A stretch of 34,055 nt of DNA, from positions 1-34,055 of the forward strand of contig JAIRSU010000109.1 in assembly GCA_031255285.1 (NCBI GenBank). The letters are read 5' to 3'. Origin of the DNA: Treponema sp. (GTDB lineage Bacteria > Spirochaetota > Spirochaetia > Treponematales > Breznakiellaceae). Every line of letters starts with the position of its first letter. Within the stretch, counting starts at the first letter, position 1. The position numbers were made by a program, and so were the translations under genes. Below the pieces are notes generated by a model that was given only the letters and a program-made list of their open reading frames with translations, did no database searches and was not told the DNA's origin. Below are positions 1 to 7,226 of the stretch, piece by piece.

Positions 1-2
1 AT

Positions 3-119
3 TATACTGAATGGCATAAGGAATTATGGAAAGATAAAAGCATAGAAGAAATACATAAGATGGCAGTAGATTTTGAAAATAAGAAAAAACAAAATAGTAA
101 CAGGTCCCACGTCGTCTAA
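3..119 (+). CDS. C-terminal end of an unknown gene (partial)
   Basis: An open frame enters from the left edge and ends at TAA 117-119, giving the last 38 residues of a protein. The tail is rich in Lys, Glu, Asn and Ile, and the DNA is clearly more AT-rich than glgP downstream, which fits recently acquired DNA. The final residues (RSHVV) lie in a less AT-rich stretch that also forms hairpin sequence, so the original stop may have been lost and the frame may run on into a repeat. I do not recognise the family. The start lies outside the window. Confidence 0.4.
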   Translation, partial: YTEWHKELWKDKSIEEIHKMAVDFENKKKQNSNRSHVV

Positions 120-169
120 CGAGGCTGTATATGCTTCGCCGTTAGAGTGGCTCCAGAGGGCTGACGGCG
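114..169 (+). other. Two overlapping, mutually exclusive hairpins before glgP
   Basis: TCTAACG (115-121) pairs perfectly with CGTTAGA (140-146). CGCCGTTAG (137-145) pairs with CTGACGGCG (161-169) with one G-T wobble. Both use 140-145, so only one can form at a time. No T-run follows, so a classical terminator is unlikely. The first stem overlaps the stop codon of the upstream frame. The boxes GTCTAAC and GTTAGAG resemble the outer boxes of an integron attC site, but the element is only 34 nt long. Confidence 0.4.
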
Positions 170-200
170 AGTCTGCTTCAAATAAATCTTTTCGTAATAG

Positions 201-229
201 TTGACAATTCTGTGATATAATCATACTCT
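201..229 (+). promoter_or_regulatory. glgP promoter, start point at the start codon
   Basis: TTGACA at 201-206, a 17-nt spacer and TACTCT at 224-229. Six nucleotides separate the -10 from the ATG at 236, so the predicted transcript begins at or next to the start codon. A better-looking TATAAT lies at 216-221 but is only 9 nt from the -35. Confidence 0.5.
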
Positions 230-235
230 ATAGCT

Positions 236-2776
236 ATGAATATTTCTACATATACGGTTAAACCGAAACTCCCCAATGCTTTAAAGCCATTGGAGGAAAT
301 AGCCAGAAACCTCTGGTTATCATGGAATTTTGACGCTGTCCAGCTCTTCATCCGTTTGGATTACGATACATGGCTCCAATCACAACAAAATCCTGTCCGC
401 TCGCTCGGCATGATAAGCCAGGAACGCCTGGCAAAAGCCGCAAATGATGACTCTTATCTTGCGGCTCTCAACGCTGTTTACTCCAAATTTCTCAGGTATA
501 AGAAAGGAGAAACCTGGTACAAGGGAGTCAAGCGTGAAGTTGTGGCCTATTTCTCCATGGAATACGGCATGGACGTCAGTCTGCCTATCTATTCAGGCGG
601 TTTGGGTATCCTCTCCGGCGACCACATGAAGACTGCTTCGGATTTGGGACTCCCCCTCGTAGGCGTGGGTCTCCTCTATCGGCAGGGTTACTTCGTCCAG
701 CAACTGAATGCAGACGGGTTCCAGCAGGAGAGTTACCCTGAAAACGACTGGTATAATATGCCTGTCGAAAAAAAGGTCGGTAGGGACGGTAACCCTATCA
801 AGATTACCGTTGATTTAGCAGGCAGACTCGCGGCCGCCCAGATTTGGGAGGTCAAAGTCGGGCGTTCTTCGCTTTACCTTTTGGATACGAATATTGACGA
901 AAATGCGCCGGATATTCGTAACATTACCGCAGCTCTCTATGGCGGGAACGCAGAGACTCGTATTCAACAGGAAATCCTGCTCGGCGTCGGCGGCGTCCGT
1001 GCACTTCGCGCCTTGGGTATCAATCCAGCCGTTACTCACATGAACGAGGGGCATTCCGCATTCCTCGGACTGGAACGAATTCGTGAGATCATGATGGAAA
1101 AGGGATTCAGTTTCGATGAAGCCCGCGAAGCCATATGGCCCACCAATATATTCACCACGCATACGCCGGTTCCGGCAGGTAACGAGCGTTTCGACATCGG
1201 ACTTATGGAAAAATACTTCCGCGGCTGGTCAGACATTTTGTGCCTCTCGTGGAAGGACTTCCTCGCGCTCGGCCGCGTCAACTCTAACGATGACAATGAA
1301 ACCTTCTGTCTCACTGTGCTTGCCTTGAAAATGGCGGCTTATGCAAATGGAGTCGCAAAACTCCATGGCGTTGTGTCGCGGGATATGTGGAAGGATCTGT
1401 GGCCTGGTCTTCCACTTAATGAAGTGCCGATTCACCACGTTACTAATGGCGTACATCCTCGCACATGGCTCTCCAACAGCATGACGGAGTTACTCGACCG
1501 CTACTTTGGTCCCCGATTCCAGGATGAACCGACCGATTTGAGTATATGGGAACGCATCGACCGCATATCAGACGAAGAACTGTGGCGCACACACGAAAGG
1601 CGCCGTGAACGTCTGGTCGCCTTTGCCCGTGACCGCATTAAGCGGCACATTCAGCGTACCGGTGCGGTGGAACGCAGAATCCATCAAGCTGAGGACGCTC
1701 TCTCTCCCTACGCTCTGACTCTCTGTTTTGCACGGCGTTTCGCCACATACAAGCGCGGTAACCTCCTGCTCCGCGACCCTGAACGTTTACTCCGCCTTGT
1801 CAGGGATAACAAGCATCCAATTCAGCTCATCTTCGCCGGGAAAGCTCATCCTCACGATATGCCCGGTAAAGAAATCATCCGTGAAATCATCCACTTCGCC
1901 GAAAAATACGATGTCGCCAGCCGTATCGTTTTCATCGAAAACTACGACATGACGGTCGCTAAATATCTCACCAGTGGCGGGGATGTGTGGCTCAACACGC
2001 CGCGTAGACCTCTCGAAGCCTCCGGCACTAGCGGTATGAAGGCGGCTATGAACGGTGTCCTGAACTGCTCAATACTAGACGGATGGTGGGACGAAGCCTA
2101 CACCCCTGAGGTAGGCTGGGCGATTGGACAGGGAGAACAATATACAGATACCAACTTACAGGACGATGTGGAGAGCAGGGCGCTCTATGACCTGCTTGAA
2201 CGAGACATCATTCCTCTGTTCTACCATCGTGGTCGGGATGGCTTGCCCCGCGAGTGGATAAAGCGTATGAAAGCCGATATGAAACAGATAGGGCAGTCTA
2301 TGTCTTGCCACCGTATGCTCATGGACTATTCTAATAAATTCTATTTCCCCTCGCTCAAGAACTATCGGCGTATGATACGAGACGATTATGCAGAGGCAAA
2401 ATCAATAGCGGCTTATATGGTCAAACTTCAACAGGTATGGAATCAATTAAAAATTATCCGTATCGAATCCAGTGCAAAGCCGGTTATGCAGAGAGGCGAC
2501 TCCTTGATGGTGAAAGCGTTTGTCGATCTTGCCTCCCTCAGACCTGAGGAGATTCAGGTAGAACTTTACTATGGAGCAGTCTCGAATAAGAATGGGCTGA
2601 TTGAAAATGCCCATCACTCCGAAATGAAGCCTATTAACAGCGAAGGAGGCGTATATCAGTATCAAGTACGTATTGAATGTACGAATACAGGCATACAAGG
2701 GCATACGGTGCGTATCCTTCCCAAGCATGACGCCTTGATTCATCCTTATCGAACAGGATTGATTAAGTGGAGCTAG
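236..2776 (+). CDS. glgP: Alpha-glucan (glycogen) phosphorylase
   Basis: GT35 phosphorylase that releases glucose-1-phosphate from glycogen or maltodextrin in the cytoplasm. At 846 residues it has the length of the short bacterial/archaeal subfamily, which carries an N-terminal helical domain (about 1-110, the part containing NLWLSWNFD) before the catalytic domain. The pyridoxal-phosphate lysine is K602 in GTSGMKAAMNG. THTPVPAGNERF and HVTNGVHPRTW are further family blocks. The start is supported by the conserved N-terminus (NISTYTVKPKLP), yet no Shine-Dalgarno precedes it and the promoter places transcription start at about 236, so the mRNA is probably leaderless. mnmA follows after 39 bp with a small ACAAA/TTTGT dyad in the gap. 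Confidence 0.93.
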   Translation: MNISTYTVKPKLPNALKPLEEIARNLWLSWNFDAVQLFIRLDYDTWLQSQQNPVRSLGMISQERLAKAANDDSYLAALNAVYSKFLRYKKGETWYKGVKREVVAYFSMEYGMDVSLPIYSGGLGILSGDHMKTASDLGLPLVGVGLLYRQGYFVQQLNADGFQQESYPENDWYNMPVEKKVGRDGNPIKITVDLAGRLAAAQIWEVKVGRSSLYLLDTNIDENAPDIRNITAALYGGNAETRIQQEILLGVGGVRALRALGINPAVTHMNEGHSAFLGLERIREIMMEKGFSFDEAREAIWPTNIFTTHTPVPAGNERFDIGLMEKYFRGWSDILCLSWKDFLALGRVNSNDDNETFCLTVLALKMAAYANGVAKLHGVVSRDMWKDLWPGLPLNEVPIHHVTNGVHPRTWLSNSMTELLDRYFGPRFQDEPTDLSIWERIDRISDEELWRTHERRRERLVAFARDRIKRHIQRTGAVERRIHQAEDALSPYALTLCFARRFATYKRGNLLLRDPERLLRLVRDNKHPIQLIFAGKAHPHDMPGKEIIREIIHFAEKYDVASRIVFIENYDMTVAKYLTSGGDVWLNTPRRPLEASGTSGMKAAMNGVLNCSILDGWWDEAYTPEVGWAIGQGEQYTDTNLQDDVESRALYDLLERDIIPLFYHRGRDGLPREWIKRMKADMKQIGQSMSCHRMLMDYSNKFYFPSLKNYRRMIRDDYAEAKSIAAYMVKLQQVWNQLKIIRIESSAKPVMQRGDSLMVKAFVDLASLRPEEIQVELYYGAVSNKNGLIENAHHSEMKPINSEGGVYQYQVRIECTNTGIQGHTVRILPKHDALIHPYRTGLIKWS

Positions 2777-2815
2777 AGAGTCGGGATGATAAACAAAGTT
2801 TGTCTATTTTAAATA

Positions 2816-3898
2816 ATGTTTTATAGAAAAAAAAAATCCCTTATCGCCATGTCGGGCGGGGTAGACAGTTCTGTTGCGGCGGCGCTTATGTTGCGGTCCG
2901 GTTATGAGTGTGTCGGCGTTACGATGAAACTTTTTGATTCGGAAGATTTAACTGCGCCGCTGAGCGGATGCTGTTCCCTGTCTGACGTGGAAGATGCGAA
3001 AGCGGTTGCTTTTCATCTGAATATGCCGCATTATGTATTGAATTTTGCGGACGACTTCAAGGAGCTGGTTATCCGCAATTTCGTTGAGACTTATGAAAAC
3101 GGCGGCACTCCGAATCCATGTATTGAATGTAATCGGTATCTTAAATTTGAAAAACTCCTCCAAAGAGCGCGTCGGCTTGAATTTGACTATATCGCTACGG
3201 GTCATTACGCACAAATTGAGCAATCGGGCGGGCGTTTCATATTAAAAAAAGCCCTCGACGCGAAAAAGGATCAGTCTTATGTGTTGTATATGCTGACGCA
3301 GGAGCAGTTGGCGCGTACAGTTTTCCCGCTGGGGGACTTAACCAAGGAGAAGGTGAGGGAGCTTGCGGCGAAGAGTGGTTTTATGAACGCGGCGAAGAGT
3401 GACAGCCAGGATATTTGCTTCGCCCCTGACCGCGATTATGCGGCTTTTATCGAGAAATGGAGGGGCAAAGCCGCGCCTTGCGGCGATATTGTTGATCTTG
3501 ACGGCAGGGTTGTGGGCAGGCATAGAGGGCTTATTCGCTATACCATTGGACAGAGGCGGGGACTCGGGCTTGCGTATGGGATGCGTGTTTACGTAACCGC
3601 AAAATCCGCGGAAAACAATACGATTATGGTTGGAAGAGACGAGTCTCTCTGGGCAAGAGGTCTTGTCGCGGTTTCAATTAACCTCATCGTTTGCGACAGG
3701 CTTGACAAACCGCTTCGTGTTACGGCAAAAACTCGTTACTTACAGCAGGAACAGTCTGCAATGGTAGAGCAGACAGGCACGGATGAATTGCGTGTGGTTT
3801 TCGATGAACCTCAGCGGGCTATTACACCAGGTCAGGCAGTCGTGCTTTACGAAGGAGACGCGGTTGTGGGCGGCGGAACCATCGCACGGTGGATTTAA
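2816..3898 (+). CDS. mnmA: tRNA-specific 2-thiouridylase MnmA
   Basis: ATP-dependent enzyme that makes 2-thiouridine at wobble position 34 of Lys, Glu and Gln tRNAs, accepting sulfur from a relay or cysteine desulfurase. The PP-loop SGGVDSSVA sits at 13-21, the catalytic Cys pair is C102 (in NPCIECN) and C201 (in DICFAPD), and ATGHYA at about 127-132 is a family block. 360 residues is normal. The start fits the family (a few basic residues before MSGGVDSS). No Shine-Dalgarno precedes ATG 2816; a TATTTT at 2805-2810 could be a -10 for a leaderless transcript, but no good -35 is visible. Confidence 0.95.
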   Translation: MFYRKKKSLIAMSGGVDSSVAAALMLRSGYECVGVTMKLFDSEDLTAPLSGCCSLSDVEDAKAVAFHLNMPHYVLNFADDFKELVIRNFVETYENGGTPNPCIECNRYLKFEKLLQRARRLEFDYIATGHYAQIEQSGGRFILKKALDAKKDQSYVLYMLTQEQLARTVFPLGDLTKEKVRELAAKSGFMNAAKSDSQDICFAPDRDYAAFIEKWRGKAAPCGDIVDLDGRVVGRHRGLIRYTIGQRRGLGLAYGMRVYVTAKSAENNTIMVGRDESLWARGLVAVSINLIVCDRLDKPLRVTAKTRYLQQEQSAMVEQTGTDELRVVFDEPQRAITPGQAVVLYEGDAVVGGGTIARWI

Positions 3899-3945
3899 CT
3901 TGCGATTCGCCGCAACAGACCGCCCTTTCCTTACTCCCATGATCC

Positions 3946-4147
3946 TTGACAAAAAATACGGATTTTTATATTCTAGTGATACTAGTCAGTTTGTGGCATG
4001 ATCAAGTGAGTGCGCGATCTACCGTTTCTATTTTTTGAAGGGAGCTATAGTTGTGTAAGTGCAATTATAACATAGAGGACAGACGGCAGGCGACCGCGCA
4101 TGGTGATGTTTGAAAGATGTTCTCTTCCCTTCAGAAAAGGAGAAATA
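3946..4147 (+). promoter_or_regulatory. Promoter and long structured leader of the uracil permease
   Basis: TTGACA at 3946-3951, a 17-nt spacer and TATTCT at 3969-3974 form a good promoter with start point near 3981. An inverted repeat CTAGT-GAT-ACTAG (3973-3985) straddles it and could be an operator. The resulting leader is about 165 nt and contains a hairpin TATAGTTG/CAATTATA (4046-4053 with 4062-4069, one wobble). An SD (AAGGAG) precedes the ATG at 4148. No PyrR-binding consensus or purine riboswitch core was recognised. Confidence 0.5.
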
Positions 4148-5419
4148 ATGGCAACTACAGAAAGACCGGTTTACTACGAGGTGGATGACAGACCGCCGGT
4201 AGTACAGAGCGTGTTTTTCGGTCTACAACACCTACTAGCGTGTTTCGGGGCGACGGTGCTTGTGCCGATTTTGGTCGGTATAAATCCGCTTTACGCCATC
4301 TTTAGTGCAGGTGTTGGTACTCTTGTCTACCTTATCGTCACGAAATTTAAGGTGCCGAACTTCGTCGGTAGTTCCTTTGCCTTTATCGCGCCCGCCGTCC
4401 TAGTGCTAGGTCAATACGGACCCGGTTATCTTGCGGGTGGCGCGGTTGTGTCCGGTATGTTCTACTGTCTTATTGCGGCGTTGATATACTTTGCTGGTCC
4501 GAACTGGATCCATCGTATACTACCGCCGGTGGTCATTGGTCCGGTAGTCGCGGTCATTGGACTTGCGCTTGCGGGAACGGCCATAAATATGGCATCGACT
4601 GGCGTCGACGGTGATTATAGTATCCACGCGCTCATCATCGCGGCGATCACCTTGCTCGTCACCATTGCGGCAAATTATTCTAAAATCCCATTTGTGTCAA
4701 GCATCTCTATCATCATCGGGCTCGGGGGTGGCTATTTGGTAACCTTCTTGCTTGGCTTCGTTAGTCCATCGTTCAAGTTCATATCTTTTGAGGTAATTAA
4801 AAATGCGCCTGCTATCAATCTGCCGACATTCGTCGTTCCAGAATTCAATTTAGCGATAATTGTTACCTTTGCCATTGTGTCTCTTGCGACCATCTGTGAA
4901 CATATTGGACACACCATTGTAACGGGCAACATCGTGGGCAGAGACTATGTGAAGGACCCTGGACTGCACCGTACTATAACGGGCGACGGACTGGCGACTG
5001 CGTTTGCAGGACTCACTGGTTCAGTCTGCAATACAACCTACGGAGAATCGCTCGGTGTTCTTTCTACGACCAGGGTCTATTCTGTATTTGTCTTCATATT
5101 CGCGGGAATTATCGCTATTCTGCTATCCCTTTTCGGCAAGTTCGGCGCGTTTCTGCAAGCCCTGCCCACTCCGGTACTTGGCGGCGTATGCATCCTGCTC
5201 TATGGAAGCATTGCTGTCAATGGCTTGAAGCAACTAGTCGTCAATAAGATTGATTTCGACGATAAGCGTAATCTCATTATTGCGTCAATCATCTTTATCC
5301 TTGGCGTGGGTGGTAGTCGAATCGCCTTCCCCATAGGCGGCTTTGTCTTTGAGCTTGGCGCTATTGCGGTCTCGGCGCTTGTCGGCATTGTTTTGAATCT
5401 TGTGATCCCGCATGAGTAA
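4148..5419 (+). CDS. uraA: Uracil permease (NCS2 family)
   Basis: Inner-membrane nucleobase symporter of the NCS2 (uracil/xanthine) family. The N-terminus matches UraA closely in pattern: QSVFFGLQHLLACFGATVLV, then the GSSFAFIAP block of TM3. ATICEHIGH carries the glutamate and histidine of the substrate-binding helix, and CNTTYGES follows. 423 residues, about 14 hydrophobic segments. I chose ATG 4148 rather than the in-frame start at 4100 because AAGGAG lies 7-8 nt before it. Uracil is the most likely substrate; xanthine or another nucleobase cannot be excluded. It seems to be a single-gene unit with its own promoter and a hairpin after it. Confidence 0.88.
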   Translation: MATTERPVYYEVDDRPPVVQSVFFGLQHLLACFGATVLVPILVGINPLYAIFSAGVGTLVYLIVTKFKVPNFVGSSFAFIAPAVLVLGQYGPGYLAGGAVVSGMFYCLIAALIYFAGPNWIHRILPPVVIGPVVAVIGLALAGTAINMASTGVDGDYSIHALIIAAITLLVTIAANYSKIPFVSSISIIIGLGGGYLVTFLLGFVSPSFKFISFEVIKNAPAINLPTFVVPEFNLAIIVTFAIVSLATICEHIGHTIVTGNIVGRDYVKDPGLHRTITGDGLATAFAGLTGSVCNTTYGESLGVLSTTRVYSVFVFIFAGIIAILLSLFGKFGAFLQALPTPVLGGVCILLYGSIAVNGLKQLVVNKIDFDDKRNLIIASIIFILGVGGSRIAFPIGGFVFELGAIAVSALVGIVLNLVIPHE

Positions 5420-5449
5420 GTAGAGTTATCAGTCTAAAGATGTTGTCAG

Positions 5450-5479
5450 CAAGCCTCATACCTTTAGGTATGAGGCTTG
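5450..5479 (+). terminator. Strong 13-bp hairpin after the uracil permease
   Basis: CAAGCCTCATACC pairs perfectly with GGTATGAGGCTTG around a TTTA loop, 30 nt after the permease stop codon. There is no T-run on either side, so it is either a poor intrinsic terminator or an mRNA 3'-end stabiliser. Confidence 0.5.
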
Positions 5480-5696
5480 TAGTTCGGGCTGGCTGTTCAA
5501 CTTGTTCTATAAGTTTTCTACTTTTTTCCGTTACCAGAATTCTTGCGACAGTTTTACTCTTGTTACCAAGAGCCAGTTTCTTTCATTCCACAGACGTTAA
5601 TTCCCCACGTCGTACAAGTATACTTCCTCCTAGGGCTGCTCTACCCTAATTTGTCAGATATCGTTTTTAGAATATGTGAAAAGTGTCTGTCACTCC
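5480..5696. other. Non-coding spacer, no convincing gene
   Basis: Short frames on both strands were read. The plus frame 5440-5649 starts inside the hairpin, has no SD and has an unnatural composition. A minus-strand open stretch at about 5590-5420 (around residues TVARILVTEKSRK) looks slightly protein-like but lacks a start codon and overlaps the hairpin. It may be an eroded gene. Confidence 0.3.
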
Positions 5697-5725
5697 TTGC
5701 ACAAAAATTCGTTTTATGATATAAA
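5697..5725 (+). promoter_or_regulatory. Promoter of the 5732 gene, leaderless type
   Basis: TTGCAC (5697-5702), a 17-nt spacer and TATAAA (5720-5725). Exactly 6 nt separate the -10 from the ATG at 5732, and no SD exists. Confidence 0.5.
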
Positions 5726-5731
5726 AATATC

Positions 5732-6109
5732 ATGGTACGATTTTTAACTCAAAGACAATCCTTTCGTATATTGCTGGCTTGCGTAGCAGTTTCGGTTATG
5801 GGGATGTTTTCTCTGGCCGCGGTTGAGCCGATTCGTGCGATTGTCTTTGAATTGAAAACTGTGTCAGACACGATATTCGACGTTTCTGAGAACTATGTTG
5901 ACCAATATTCGACAGGTGAAGAGGCTGCCATTGTCAACAAAAACAGAGCCCCTTTCTCTCCATTCCGTATGGGGTTTCACCGTGCCGCTTTCCTCTTTGG
6001 AGGGGCTAACGGCATGGCAAATGTTTTTGTTCAACCATCTCTTCCACCGTGCGTCCGAATATCACGTGCACATTTTAATAATGCTATCCCTCTAATACTC
6101 CGAATCTGA
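5732..6109 (+). CDS. Small putative exported protein of unknown function
   Basis: 125 residues. The first about 30 look like a signal peptide: basic QRQSFR, a hydrophobic core (ILLACVAVSVMGMFSLA) and a possible AxA-like cleavage just before VEPIRA. The mature part starts acidic and hydrophilic, and its last 25 residues (from about FVQPSLPP) are of different character, which may mean a frameshift or a recombined 3' end. The gene has its own promoter placing transcription start at the ATG. Its TGA (6107-6109) is one base before a sequence complementary to the SD of the next gene, so a ribosome ending here could open that site. I do not recognise the family and infer no function. Confidence 0.5.
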   Translation: MVRFLTQRQSFRILLACVAVSVMGMFSLAAVEPIRAIVFELKTVSDTIFDVSENYVDQYSTGEEAAIVNKNRAPFSPFRMGFHRAAFLFGGANGMANVFVQPSLPPCVRISRAHFNNAIPLILRI

Positions 6110-6238
6110 TGCCTCCCTTTCCGTTTCGAGGCGTTTTGGAAGAGATGCGGGAGTCTTTTCCGCATTGTCGCGAATAGTTTGCGATAGACCATACCTTCCA
6201 AAATGCCTTCAAGAATTATTCTTATGAGGAGGCAAATT
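6110..6238 (+). promoter_or_regulatory. Structured leader RNA with SD-sequestering alternative folds (candidate riboregulator)
   Basis: Three helices form a three-way junction. P1 is 15 bp: 6128-6142 with 6195-6209, two G-T wobbles. P2 is ATGCGG/CCGCAT (6145-6150 with 6160-6165). P3 is TCGCGAA/TTTGCGA around a TAG loop (6068-6074 plus 100, i.e. 6168-6174 with 6178-6184). Upstream, TGCCTCC (6110-6116) is perfectly complementary to the SD region GGAGGCA (6228-6234) of the next gene. GCCTC (6111-6115) can instead pair with GAGGC (6128-6132), the base of P1. So P1 formation frees the anti-SD to block the SD, while the GCCTC/GAGGC hairpin would leave the SD open. No known riboswitch class was recognised. 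Confidence 0.5.
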
Positions 6239-6706
6239 ATGCTATTAAGCGATGTGTTCGATGTACAGCACATAAAATTGAATCTTGAAAGCTCGACAAG
6301 AGACCAGGCTTTCGAGGAATTAATGGAGACTGCTATTACCCTGCACCCGGAACTCGACCGCAGGGAGGCACTTGAATCTATAACAGCGCGGGAGAGTCAG
6401 ATGAACACTGCGGTCATGCCCGGTGTCGCGCTGCCACACGGTTACTGCCGGACACTCAAGGGAATCATCGGTGTTATCGGTATTTCTCATACAGGCGTTG
6501 ACTATGAGGCGAATAAAGTCTACTGCATTCTCATGTTATTGATGGGTAATGCTGATCGTGAAAAACATTTGCGCGTTTTAAGCAGGCTTTTGAACCTGTG
6601 CAATTCACACGCCTTTTCCGAAATCACGGTGGCCAGGACCAACCAGGAAATCTACGATGTTCTGCGTCGGTTTGACCAAACTTACCTATGCGGGAGGACG
6701 GTATGA
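6239..6706 (+). CDS. PTS EIIA domain protein (fructose/nitrogen type)
   Basis: Single-domain EIIA of PTS family 2, the type of PtsN and of fructose/mannitol EIIA: a cytoplasmic phosphocarrier or regulator that receives phosphate from HPr-like proteins. 155 residues. The phosphorylated histidine is H67 in GVALPHG, preceded by the family block ARESQMNTAV. ATG 6239 is chosen because GAGGAGG lies 6 nt before it; an upstream in-frame start at 6203 lacks an SD. It overlaps the next gene by ATGA. A stand-alone EIIA next to ion-pump genes suggests a regulatory rather than sugar-transport role, but this is inference. Confidence 0.85.
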   Translation: MLLSDVFDVQHIKLNLESSTRDQAFEELMETAITLHPELDRREALESITARESQMNTAVMPGVALPHGYCRTLKGIIGVIGISHTGVDYEANKVYCILMLLMGNADREKHLRVLSRLLNLCNSHAFSEITVARTNQEIYDVLRRFDQTYLCGRTV

Positions 6707-6960
6707 CCATTGGAGAGATGTTTCAGCAGAGTGCAATCTTAACCGTGCTTGGTATGGCCACTGTCTTTATTTTTTTGTGGCTCATGATTATTTGTATCAA
6801 TTTGGTCGGTAAAATGGTTCATTTCTTGGGTTTGGATAAGGATATACCACCAAGAAATAAGCTATCGAAAAAAACGAACAATTCAACACAGACGAAAATC
6901 ACTGCGGTAATAACTGCCGCTATTACGGAATACCAGAGAAATGGAGAAGCCGATGAATAA
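6703..6960 (+). CDS. Orphan OadG-family sodium-pump gamma subunit
   Basis: 85 residues: one N-terminal membrane helix (about 12-36, AILTVLGMATVFIFLWLMII), then a polar tail. This is the architecture of the gamma/delta subunit of sodium-translocating decarboxylases (OadG/MmdD), which anchors and assembles the complex. The start ATG 6703 overlaps the EIIA stop (ATGA) and has GGAGG upstream. The alpha and beta subunits that normally sit beside it are absent here; instead a 27-residue membrane peptide and the ATP synthase genes follow. It may serve a pump encoded elsewhere. The family call rests on topology, length and N-terminal pattern, so is good but not certain. Confidence 0.7.
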   Translation: MTIGEMFQQSAILTVLGMATVFIFLWLMIICINLVGKMVHFLGLDKDIPPRNKLSKKTNNSTQTKITAVITAAITEYQRNGEADE

Positions 6961-7036
6961 AAACTATGTCATTTACATGGCGGTGCTTATAATCACCGCA
7001 GTCAGCCTGTTTGTCTTGTTAAAAAGATTGCTCTAG
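6953..7036 (+). CDS. 27-residue single-helix membrane peptide
   Basis: ATG 6953 lies inside the end of the OadG-like gene (ATGAATAA overlap) and the frame ends at TAG 7034-7036. The product has a short polar start (MNKNY), one hydrophobic segment (about VIYMAVLIITAVSLFVLL) and a basic end (KRLL), the classic form of a small inner-membrane protein with its C-terminus in the cytoplasm. Translational coupling with the gene before it is likely. It occupies the place where AtpI often sits before atpB, but is much too short for AtpI. It could be a helper of the OadG-like protein or of the ATP synthase, or chance. Confidence 0.45.
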   Translation: MNKNYVIYMAVLIITAVSLFVLLKRLL

Positions 7037-7226
7037 TTTTATAGAGTGGAAAATCGCATTACAAGGGATTCCCCTCTTGCAATTTATCTAATAAAGATTA
7101 TACTTTATTAGTATACTGAAAGCGGTTTAAAAAGTATGAGTCCATATTTCACTTGTTTTTGTTCTATCACAAAGGAGTAGTATACTTTTGTTTCGCTCTA
7201 AATTTTGATGACTAAAGGATTTTATC
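7037..7226 (+). promoter_or_regulatory. atp operon control region with AT-rich palindrome
   Basis: CTAATAAAG (7088-7096) and CTTTATTAG (7103-7111) are perfect 9-bp inverted repeats around ATTATA. The palindrome AGTATACT occurs twice, at 7110-7117 and 7179-7186. The second contains TATACT (7181-7186), which with TTGTTC (7159-7164, 16-nt spacer) can act as the atp promoter, with a start point near 7193 and a short leader. An SD (AAAGGA) precedes ATG 7227. An imperfect hairpin at about 7061-7080 (CAAGGG with CCTCTTG) could end the upstream transcript. Confidence 0.4.

Noticed and set aside
114-147. Integron attC site
   Set aside because: Outer boxes match partly, but the element is 34 nt, well below the roughly 57-nt minimum I know for attC, and the second box ends in G rather than a pyrimidine. 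Kept only as a low-interest finding.
216-221. TATAAT as the glgP -10
   Set aside because: Only 9 nt from TTGACA and no other good -35 at the right distance; TACTCT at 224-229 has the correct 17-nt spacing. It remains possible with a weak -35.
5440-5649. 69-codon plus-strand ORF after the uracil permease
   Set aside because: Starts just before a strong hairpin, has no SD or promoter, and its composition (Leu/Ser/Arg-rich with no domain pattern) is not protein-like.
6110-6210. Hammerhead ribozyme (CTGATG near 6105-6111 followed by a short stem)
   Set aside because: The A after CUGAUG and the GAAA after stem II are missing, so the catalytic core is not present.
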